This document shows, piece after piece, positions 35,691 to 44,456 of a stretch of DNA of 49,104 nt. A program made the translations under genes and the position numbers. This DNA comes from Aphelidium insulamus (taxonomy: Eukaryota > Aphelidiomycota > Aphelidea > Aphelidiaceae). How positions within the stretch are numbered: position 1 is the stretch's first letter; each line of letters opens with the position of its first letter. Below the pieces are notes generated by a model. The model searched no databases. It saw nothing but the letters and a program-made list of their open reading frames with translations, and was not told the origin of the DNA. The stretch lies in the NCBI GenBank assembly GCA_036784855.1, contig JAZDSV010000077.1:1-49104 (forward strand), written 5' to 3'.

Positions 35691-36823
35691 GTCCAGTGCA
35701 GCCTGGCTGAACGGCGCCTCCTGTTGAACTGATGGTTAAATGGCCTTCCAAGCCATCGAACCGGCATGATATGCCGCGTTTGCAACCAAGAAATCCCCAC
35801 GCAAGGTGGCGGACTGTGTATGTATGTGTGTATATGTGCCATCAGGCACGGGATTGAAGGCTGGAACCAAGAACAGAATCTCGGACGATTTGCCGCATTG
35901 GCGGTGAATGGCCGAGCAGAGGATTTAATAACCAGACAAGTCTGGATATGTGCACTGCACAAGTCATGGGGCCAACGCAAAGATGAGCACTTTGCGACCC
36001 TGCTTCGCGCCCTCCGTGTGGTAGCGGATAAGGTGCTTGGGCGAGAAAGAGGTGAACAGAATGGGTTGATCCGCCAGGATCCTCCCACAGCCGGCATTGG
36101 GTGAACAACCCACAGATCACCGATGAGCTATGCGTGTATACCGTAGCAGTCATCAGATGGGTGCAATATCCCCATACTACATGTCCGTGTCACAGCGGCG
36201 TGTATGAAGATATGGTCAGCCGGAATTAAACACTCCGTGCAGCCAAGTGTCAGTTGGGCAGACCCGATGCTGTAGGGGAGGGCGGGAGTACCGTGTACCA
36301 TGGCGGCACGATAGCGGTCAGTAAGCCTGGTGTCTGTGACACCTGGAAAGCCGTTACAGAACGGAGATCCATAAGGATCAATTAAATAGCAGACCCGATG
36401 CTGTAGGGGAGGGCGGGAGTACCGTGTACCCTGGCGGCACAATAGCGGTCAGCAAGCACCTCAGCAACATTCAGTTGCACTCGGTAACGAGAAGATCATA
36501 AGCGCCTTTGGCGCAAGCGGCATCCACACTTTCACCTCATGTCGACTCCTGGAACAACTGAACACTGACCTCCGAAGACTCCGCCGCATCAATAAATCAC
36601 GGTACTATGGAGCAAACTGCTGGCGCTCATCGGCACGAGCCAGGAAGGGCATAAGTAGTGTAAGTCCCACCTCGGCATTTTGGCAGTCTCTTGGAACCGG
36701 GCTGATTACGCGGCAAGGCGATATATACAGGAGACGGCATTGACTCGGGGTCATTTCCCGCCACTGGAGGGTTTTCTCGGGATGCAGACGTCGCAGTAGT
36801 GTAAATAGAGTCGGAATTAACTG
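35683..36823. mobile_element. Possible element inserted into the TATG microsatellite
   Basis: This 1.14-kb non-repetitive segment is bounded on both sides by TATG units (left array to 35690, right array 36824-36862, both with the variant TCTATAGTTG), as expected if something inserted into one array. It contains two 68-bp direct repeats. An open + strand stretch (35766-36104, MICRVCNQEIPTQGG with a Cys-x2-Cys start) is of unknown meaning. No reverse transcriptase, transposase or terminal inverted repeat was recognised. Confidence 0.35.
36259..36457. repeat. Two 68-bp direct repeats, 131 bp apart
   Basis: Copies at 36259-36326 and 36390-36457 share CAGACCCGATGCTGTAGGGG and the following bases with only about four differences. 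They lie inside the segment that interrupts the TATG microsatellite. Confidence 0.9.
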
Positions 36824-36993
36824 ACTGTATGTATGTATGTATATGTATGTGTATGTATGTCTATAGTTGGATGTATAAATGAATAAGCGTACACATCTCG
36901 GTGTGCGTTCCGTGGAACAGATCCAATTTGAATAACTTGCTTCTATTCAATTGAATGCTGCGGCATACCAAACAGATATAACTTGAACTATAG

Positions 36994-38070
36994 CTATGCG
37001 GATGCTGCTGCTTCTTTAGACTTTTTGTGATGCTTATTCTTGTGCTTCTTGCGCTTCGGAATGGAGACGATTTCGGAGTGCGGGGGCGACTGCTGCTGTG
37101 TCGGAGTGTGCACTGGTGTGGCAAGCGATTTGGCAGCTGCCGAAAGTTTTTTCGAGTGCGCCACCGCCGGCGAAGGAGACGTTGACATCACGGTACTCGG
37201 CGACGTTTCAAAGTCGTCATCGTCATCGTCGCCATTACTGCTCGAGGAACCAGCGCTATGCTCATCGGCAGTTGGCGGCTGATGGTCGACCGAGGATGCG
37301 CTTTCCGTGTCCGTCGCTTCGCCAGAATTGTCACTAGCTACAGCTTCATGGTGATCGCCGTCATGGTCAGTCGCAGGATTTCCAGAGTCGGTCTCGAGCG
37401 CTGCTGCCTCTGGCTTGGGTGTCCCCGAGGCTGAATCAAACTCGTTGACACGCGCCGCATAGTCCACTTCGGCCTTCACATTATACTCGGACTTGAGCTC
37501 AGGCGCCAGCTTGGACCATTCCAATCCAAGAAACGAGGTCACCTCGCGCTGGTTGGCAAACTTTGTCGGGTCCAACTCGCGACGCTTCTCTGCGCAAAAC
37601 ATCAAATAGCCACTGAAGCGTTTCGGGCGGCCGTCATCAACACGCTTCCGCTTCACCTTGCCCTCCTTCTTGCCTCCCGGGGTCTTGGGCGATGCTTTCT
37701 TGATGGCAGATGCGCTGCTTGCTGTAGGCTGCGGTGCCGAGTCGGTGGCATTGAGTGCGGCACTCAGTTCATGCACAGTCTGCGAAGGCATCATGACGCG
37801 CATCGCATACCCATCAGCACTGGGATCCACCATGCGCGCGCGCACATCTGCCCACGCTAGAGCCAGTGCGTGCTGGCCCCTGGCAACCTCGTACTGTCCA
37901 TGCGCGATTATGTGGTGCGCTTGAACAATCTGGCGATATTACTCAGCAGACACACACACAGACACAGCGCGCACCTTTTCCAGCGATTCGTCCGTGAATG
38001 CAATGTCTGCCAGTGACGGGACTGCTGGCTGGGCGGTGCCGGCCATCGCGGGTGAATTGTCGGCGGACAT
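36994..38070 (-). CDS. HMG-box protein
   Basis: Exon 1 (38070-37975) and exon 2 (37929-36994) are joined at phase 0 by a 45-nt intron, about 343 residues from MSADNSPAMAGTAQPAVPSL. A basic stretch (KKEGKVKRKRVDDGRPKRFS) leads into an HMG box: SGYLMFCAEKRRELDPTKFA ... VTSFLGLEWSKLAPELKSEYNVKAE. An acidic Ser/Asp-rich region and a Lys/His-rich tail (IPKRKKHKNKHHKKSKE) follow. The box resembles the non-sequence-specific type in chromatin remodelling subunits. DNA bending in the nucleus is the likely role; the complex is not identified. Confidence 0.85.
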
Positions 38071-38233
38071 CTTTCTTCCACGAGGCGATCGGTCGGGGAA
38101 AATGTGGAAAGAAGAAAGTTATATTTTAATCACCCCTGCGCCGCATTATTCATACTTGCAGCAATGCAAACGTGAAAAACTTGTATTACTTAAAAAAAGA
38201 AACTGGTATAGCGGTCGCAATTAAAGTTGAAAT

Positions 38234-39220
38234 TCACTCGTTCAGGGCCACACTATCGCTGTCGTTGTCGCTGTCGCCGAAGCGTTCCTTTCGCAGTGGA
38301 CGTGTCGCTATGATAATTTCGTGATATTCCTTAATTTTTCGGCACAGGGCAAAAACAGTGTCCCCATTGCAAGCTTTCATCAGCGCATCATAGCGTTTGG
38401 TGCCCAATTTATACCACAGTAATGCCGCATCCGACGACACGCGAGTTGCTACTACCCCGATGAAGTTTCTAAAGTGTCGCGAGAAGTGATTAAAATTTAT
38501 CGGCTGATTAAAAACCTTGCCATTAAATGTTAAACCGTACAATTCTGCTGCCACTTCGTGCGCTTGCTTCATAAATGGAATATATGCGAGTAAGGCTAGG
38601 TCGAAACGCGGCAATATATCGTTCGGCTCGTAGACTGCATTGCGGATAATTTCATCTTGTATCGTATCGCTGCTTTCAGCTATTACTTCTTTCGGAATAC
38701 GCTTGATGTACCTTGAAAACACATCTTGAACAAGGTCATTAAAAGCCCTATAGTTTTCAAGAAACTTTATCCGGTATTCCATCTACGTTGTGTAAGATAC
38801 TGACATTCTCTTCATGCAGCAAATATTTACCTCGAGCTGTCCACGATAATTAGAAACAATCAGGCGATAGCTCTTCCACCAAAAACTTTGTCGCGGTACA
38901 ACCGTTTCGATGATCTTTTTAAGCCCCTCTAATGTATTTCGCTTCCGACTAGTTTCCAACCAGTGGATGTGCGCCGTTAGCTCGCCGCTTATCTTGCGTA
39001 ACTTATAGTTAGGTTCCAATGACTCGGAGCTTGAACCCGACGACAATGGCGAGCGCTGCTCGAAAGAGGGGCTGGAAAGAGGAGACCATTCCGGAGTGAC
39101 AGTCGCGTCATCGCCGTCATCACTGGCTGTCGGGGTGGGCACACCAGTAGGCAAAACCGGTACAAATAGAGCAAATAGCCAGCACGCGCTAAAAGGCGAG
39201 AAAACGACGCGTGCGAGCAT
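38234..39220 (-). CDS. Predicted secreted orphan protein
   Basis: Exon 1 (39220-38831) and exon 2 (38782-38234) are joined at phase 0 by a 48-nt intron, about 312 residues. The ATG at 39220 opens a signal-peptide-like sequence (MLARVVFSPFSACWLFALFV) ending near TGVPTPTA. A Ser-rich acidic spacer follows, then a mostly helical domain (YRIKFLENYRAFNDLVQDVF ... HFSRHFRNFIGVVATRV). No Cys pattern or known family is apparent. It ends in an acidic tail, SDNDSDSVALNE. Secretion is inferred from the N-terminus; Golgi or vacuolar location is possible. Confidence 0.6.
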
Positions 39221-39446
39221 TGCGGAATAGTTTGCACAATGCGCGCGAGAATCGAATGTCAACGCCGCTGCAGCGGAAATTAAATCTCCGCCCGCATCTC
39301 CACCAATGAGAAGCGCCTCCTGATTGCGCTGAAGTCAAATCCACCAGTAAACAACGTGAACAAAAGTTAAATCTAAGTGGCCATAGATAAGTTTAGTTAT
39401 GTGTGTGAGCTCAGCAGTCAATGCCGGCTGTTGTTGATGATTTATC

Positions 39447-40649
39447 TTAATCTTTCTTGGCGCGCCGCTTTGCATAGAACCCCTTCTTGGAGGCGGGCGA
39501 GCGGCTGCCCGCGGCTGCTTTCCCTCCCGCCTTACTGTAGGTGCGCTGGAAGAACTGGATAAACAGCAGCAGGTAGCTGTTGATAAGTGCCCAGCCAAAT
39601 ACACCGGCACGCTTGTCGCCGTAACACCCGGCCGCCTTGCCGGCCAGCTGTCGGTTGGCCTCGGCGCTGTAGCCACCGCCAAATACGTGCCATGTGGCCA
39701 GTGGCACCTGCACGCCCGTCCACTTGGCAATGGCGTCCACCGCCTCCACCTGATAGATTACATACAGTCCAAAGTTGATGAATGCCAAGTCGACGACAAA
39801 TTGAATGATTTGCATGGTGGTCAAGTACTTTTTCCACCAAATCGGCTTGGTGGTGACACTGGCGCGCGCATAGTAGTAGTACACTGTCATCAAATGTAAG
39901 TTAAATTACACACATGGGTAGGAAATACACGTACTCAGCACGTGAACCATCAAGTTTAGCACGATGGGAACCCAGCTCTAAATATCATTAATGTTGAAGA
40001 TCATACGCACAATGTGACAAAAACTTGCCATGCTGACGCGACCAATGAGCTCCGTGTAGCAGAGCAGCATGGTCATGGAGTGGTGGAACCAGTGAAGAAA
40101 CTCGACTTTTTTCTTTCGCACCACCAGGAACGCGGTGTCAAAGAATTCGTAAAACTTGCACAAGTAGTTCAGGTAGTAGAATAGCTCCAGGCGGCGGTCA
40201 TTCTCGTAAGACTCTCGATGGCACAGTCCCCACATCAGTCCATCTACGAGCATACATTAATTAAAGAAGTGAGTATATGTGTATGTGTATGTGTAGGATA
40301 ATAGCATAAGTGATCATAGTCACGCACTCTCTAGCACGCGAGGCAGCAAATTCTCCACAATGAGAGCGAGCAGCACTGCCGACACCGCCGATAAGAAGAT
40401 ATTGTGCAGGAAAAAGAGCGGCCGCAACGTGAACGCCGGCATGGACGGGCTCCGAAATAAGCGCTGACCGCCATGCACGCACACGTAATAGGCGAGCATG
40501 GCGTACAGGACGTGCCACGGGTCCGCAAATGGTAGCGGGGACGCGGCAGAGAACTTGAACTGCTCCGGTACGATGGTGGGGAAGAACTTCCGCCACACGG
40601 GCGCAAAGACAAAGTCGTACACGGGCGACGCCGACGCGAACGACTTCAT
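39447..40649 (-). CDS. ELO: Fatty-acid elongase (ELO family, 3-ketoacyl-CoA synthase)
   Basis: Four exons (40649-40328, 40243-40029, 39977-39935, 39883-39447) give about 338 residues. ELO hallmarks are GLMWGLCH, LELFYYLNYLCKFYEFFDTAFLV, the catalytic histidine box FLHWFHHSMTMLLCY, then SWVPIVLNLMVHVLMYYYYA. A Lys-rich ER-retention-like tail (YAKRRAKKD) closes it. The enzyme condenses malonyl-CoA with acyl-CoA in the ER membrane. Intron 2 (39978-40028) has a GC donor (GCAAGT): only this donor joins the conserved RVSM and SWVPIV segments in frame. Introns 1 and 3 are GT-AG (84 and 51 nt). Substrate chain length cannot be told. Confidence 0.92.
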
Positions 40650-41466
40650 GAGGATATTTTCGTTGCCGTTGTGGCCTTAATCACGCTGGATTAGGGTTTC
40701 TCTGAAGCTGTTGAAATAGGTTAAAAGGCATAGGCTAATAGGCTTCCTCATATTCGGCCACCCAGCTTCCTTCTACGGCAATATATACATGTGGTATACT
40801 ATATTTTATACGAGACACAGCACTGGCTGCATAAATTTAAAATACCCAACTTGGAACTTAAATAAACTCTGCAAGAGTGGTAACGAGGTTCTTGCTGCTA
40901 TCGTGCGAATTCAATTTATACTTGTCCTCATGCGATTTCAAGCACTGCGTGCCTACATACAGGAAGGCCATTCAATATCTCGTTCATCTGGAAACATTGG
41001 TATGCACGTTACTGCGCTTTAATACTCTTACCGCTAATACTTAATAAAGGCTGTTTCTGAAGGCTCACTGCAGGTGACGTATACGTGATTCCATATATGG
41101 AATCAATAAATACTATCTAGCTGTAATCTGTAATCTGTAATTCCCTGCAGGGAATTACAGAATCCAACTATTCAGTGATGGTCGGTGCGTATGTGTCTAC
41201 ATATGTCCCCACTCCATAGTGGAAGCATGCTTTAAACGCTGACTTCCATAAACTCAAAATTTGGTGTATACCAAGGGTGGGCAACGAGACGAGACGTCTT
41301 ACTTTATGTTCAGTTAACACTGTAACCTGAACAAGAACTTCATATTAATGCTGCAAGACATCTACTGTTCAGATCATATGTACTACTGCATACTGCAAGA
41401 CAGAACAAGATACGTCAAGAACACATTCGTACACACTGTATATGTAAATATGTACATGCTGCAAGT
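40650..41466. other. Intergenic with a 28-bp perfect palindrome
   Basis: No gene is seen in about 800 bp. A perfect 28-bp palindrome centred on CTGCAG lies at 41134-41161 and is preceded by three CTGTAAT repeats. ELO's promoter and TMEM234's 3' flank must lie here. Confidence 0.6.
41134..41161. repeat. 28-bp perfect palindrome
   Basis: Both 14-base halves are exact reverse complements, meeting at CTG|CAG with no spacer. The repeated CTGTAAT units just upstream share sequence with the arm. Confidence 0.95.
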
Positions 41467-41975
41467 CTAATCGCCCTTGGCAGAGACACAAAGGGCCACC
41501 CCCGCAGTGACCAGTGCCATTCCCGCCCACGCCTCTGCATCAGTGTCAGGGTGGTTGTGAGATACCATTCCACATTAGACAACCTGCACCGCCCATCGGT
41601 TCTCCAAGCACCAGTGTGCCCATCAGTGTGGTGAATATGAACGTGAGTGAATTAACCACGGGCACCGCGACGGTGATGTCTGTGCGTATCGGCACATGTT
41701 AAGTACGCGGAAGAGGAAGTCAGATATGAACTCACCGGCATCCCGCAGCGTCAGGTAGTAGACCACGGAGCCGCTCATGTTGAGCAGGAAGGGGACGAGG
41801 AACTGCACTGGAGCGTACAGTATAGTGTAGCTGAGCCACAGCACACTCTTACGGGCAAGTGGCACAGCTGTCGCAGGAAGGAGTGGCCCTCACCGGGGAG
41901 CGTGTTCCTCTTCAGCCACGGGTTGGTGGCACCCCAGAGTGCGGCCACCGCGACAAATGCCGCCGCCTGTTCCAT
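41467..41975 (-). CDS. TMEM234: TMEM234-like small membrane protein
   Basis: Four exons (41975-41894, 41867-41736, 41679-41584, 41534-41467) give 125 residues. The sequence follows the TMEM234 / small drug-transporter-like fold: AVAALWGATNPWLKR, FLVPFLLNMSGSVVYYLTL, DITVAVPVVNSLTFIFTTLMG, LGEPMGG and AWAGMALVTAGVALCVSA, four transmembrane helices. Introns are 26, 56 and 49 nt. The 26-nt one (41868-41893, GTGAGG...GACAG) is needed to keep the frame between the first two conserved segments. The family's molecular function is unsettled. Start at MEQAAAF; it lies 105 bp from the divergent phosducin-like gene. Confidence 0.82.
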
Positions 41976-42079
41976 CGCTGAGTACGTGTGTAGAGACTGC
42001 ACCCACGCACGCACACACCCACGCACAACAATCACCCCTGTCTGTCTGGGTAATCAAGCGCCACTGCAAGCACTCGGCA

Positions 42080-43060
42080 ATGCAGGACCCGCACGCCGAC
42101 ACCGAGTGGAATGACATCCTGCGTGCCAAGGGTATCTTGCCGGCCAGCACTGCGCCCGGCTACGTGGACCCTGAGGAGAAGGTGGCGGCGGACGCGTTGG
42201 CCGATGCCGCGGAACAGGCCATGCGGGACACGCGCGGCCGGCTGATGGCCCGTGTGGACGGTGCTGTGACGCGTGTGGACGGCAGCGACGATGACGCGCT
42301 GGACGCGGAGCTTGACGAACTGCTGGACGATGATGATGCGCGGTTCATGGCACAGTACCGGTACTTTCTGTGTGTAGTGTATCTCTTATTGCTGCGGCTC
42401 ACGGTGTGTGCTACATAGTCAGCAGCGGCTGGAGGCGATACGGCGCGACGCAGAGAAGGCTCCGACCGGCGCTGGACAGCTGAGCGATATCACGCGCGCC
42501 GACTTTGTCCGCGAGGTCACGGAAGCCAGTCAGCGGCACTGGGTCGTGGTGCTGCTGTATCAGCCGGGGTATCGGCAGTTCAATGTGCCCATTGCTCTAA
42601 CTAACTACTGGCTGACTGGCTTGCGTGCAGAGTGCCGCTCTGCCAGCTGCTGGCCGCGCATCTGTCGGCGCTGGCACCGCGGTATCCGCATACCAAGTTT
42701 GTGCGCATACTGAGTGATCACTGCATACCCGGCTATCCCGACCGTAATCTGCCCACGCTGTTGGTGTATGGACAGGGTGACATTCGGCGTCAACTGGTTG
42801 GTCTCGGCTCCCTTGGCGGTGAGCGTACTCGCATTGAAGGCAAGTTGTGTTAATAGTAAATACATACAAAGATGTAGATACAAGCCCGTGCACAACTATA
42901 TTCACACGTACATACATACACATTACATTACATATATAACCTTTCAGACCTGGAGAAATTCCTTCTGGCAGCGGGTGCAATTGACCGCAGTACCCAGCTG
43001 GCTGAGCGACGCCGCAGGGCAAACTCTGAAAGCGACGGCGAAGACAATGACGAGGAATGA
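42080..43060 (+). CDS. PLP2: Phosducin-like protein (PDCL3/Plp2 type)
   Basis: Four exons (42080-42360, 42419-42568, 42631-42839, 42948-43060) give 250 residues. The N-terminal DTEWNDILRAKGILP is the family signature. A helical region follows, then a thioredoxin-fold domain (HWVVVLLYQPG, VPLCQLLAAHLSALA, LPTLLVYGQGDIRRQLVGL) and the closing IEDLEKFLLAAGAI with an acidic tail. Plp2/PDCL3 proteins work with the chaperonin CCT in folding actin and tubulin. The last intron (42840-42947) has a GC donor (GCAAGT); it joins IE to DLEKFL exactly. The gene shares a promoter region with the divergent TMEM234 gene. Confidence 0.9.
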
Positions 43061-43103
43061 CGCAAAATATAAACTTGTGATTATATAACACGCTCTCTTT
43101 TGT

Positions 43104-44349
43104 TCAGAATGCAACAGTGGCAGCGTGAAAGCGCCCACCAGCCACGCGATTGCCCGAGTTGCTTAACAATGGAACACGCTCGGCGCCACTATCCACCCTC
43201 GTCTCAGTGTCTGCAAGTCGCCGGGCCATCAAGCGTCGGAACATTGGCCGCACCAGCCACACGGCAATCACCAACACGGACAGGTACTGCAGCCAGACCC
43301 ACTGCAACACCTCGCCCACACTCGGACTGTACTTGAACTCATCTTCCCCATACCGAATCCTGCCCTTCACAACCAGCGGCTGTGCCTGTGTTCTGGCCAC
43401 GGTTGTCCACACTGGCGCCGTGTCCATCACAGCCACCGTGAATACTTGCAACCATGAGCCGTGATTATGCTACAAAATATTTATAGCCGCCCTACCTTGA
43501 CGCTCAAAGTAGCGGCCAAGTAGTGAAGACCACTCGGCATGCTGTGGATTCTGTGTGGCCAGCGTAAAGTTCAGAATCGGCTCGTCGGCATTCGGCGAGA
43601 GTGGCGATGTCTGCCACGGCAGCAGTGAACGCTGTCTGAATGCCATATCACAACTGATCCACACTGCTCCAGCATCCTGAGCCACACTGTTTGCCTGCAA
43701 GTACACCATACTCTCCATGATCAGTGGGAAGCGTTCCTGCAAAAGTTTATTGTTTTATGTATGTGCTCGTAGAATACACTATACGCACCTGCAGCCGATA
43801 GCGAAAGAAGAGTGCCAGCTGCACCGAGCCGACCGACTCTCCGGGCGCCATTGGCACCCTCAACTCAAAGTCCAAATAATCATTGCGGCCATCCACGTCC
43901 ACATCCACCTCGGCAAACTGCGAGCACATCGGCGTGACTACCTGCATACTATACCAGTATAGCGACGGACCTTGCCCTGCACGGCGCGCTGAGTGCCATT
44001 CGGCGCCGCCCAGCGACTAAACACCGGATCGGTGGCCCAGACAGCGAGCAGCCGCGTGCCACCACCGGCAGCGTTGGAGTAGCCATCTCGCCCCGTCACA
44101 GTGACCATAAACTCTCGCTGGAAGCGCACCAGTGGCTGTTCACGCCAACTGCTCTGCTTCAGCCAGAAGCCTATAAATCACTGTTTAGCACGATGGAGAT
44201 TGAGTGTAGCATGGCGTGCCCGGTGAAGACAGCACTACAAGCATCGGCGCCAATAGAGTGGCAGCAACCACCAGCACTGTGAACAGAGCCGCAGCAGAAC
44301 ATGCCGGCGCAGAGTGACGGCGCAAAAGTGGTTCCGCTGTCAGTTGCAT
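43104..44349 (-). CDS. TMEM231: TMEM231, ciliary transition-zone membrane protein
   Basis: Five exons (44349-44220, 44170-43971, 43941-43789, 43736-43496, 43444-43104) give 354 residues. An N-terminal helix (AALFTVLVVAATLLAPMLVV) is followed by FWLKQSSWREQPLVRFQ, LDFELRVPM...VQLALFFRYRLQ, LIMESMVYLQANSV, then YSPSVGEVLQWVWLQYLSVL as the second helix. These match animal TMEM231, part of the MKS/B9 complex that gates the cilium, so the organism has a flagellated stage. Introns are 49, 29, 52 and 51 nt. The first uses a GC donor, since no GT keeps phase there. The gene converges with the phosducin-like gene 43 bp away. Confidence 0.85.
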
Positions 44350-44456
44350 TGTGATAGTCTAAACTGGACGTTAAGCAGGCAATTAATCCTGCGCCACGGC
44401 ATTCCTGCCACATTCGCTGATTATGGAAAAATGGAATGGAAGCTGATTTATTACTG

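Larger units (their letters stand above)
35120..36993. other. Gene-poor interval with microsatellite and insertion
   Basis: The interval contains the long TATG microsatellite, a 1.1-kb segment within it (listed separately) and the 3' flank of the HMG-box gene. A minus-strand open stretch 35083-35349 (SPFGFRRRWGVVKRG) might be an upstream exon of the apyrase but cannot be joined in frame to its anchor. Confidence 0.5.

Noticed and set aside
35346-36097. Long open frames of Met-Tyr-Val-Cys or His-Thr-Tyr-Ile repeats
   Set aside because: They are translations of the TATG microsatellite on both strands, without a conserved segment.
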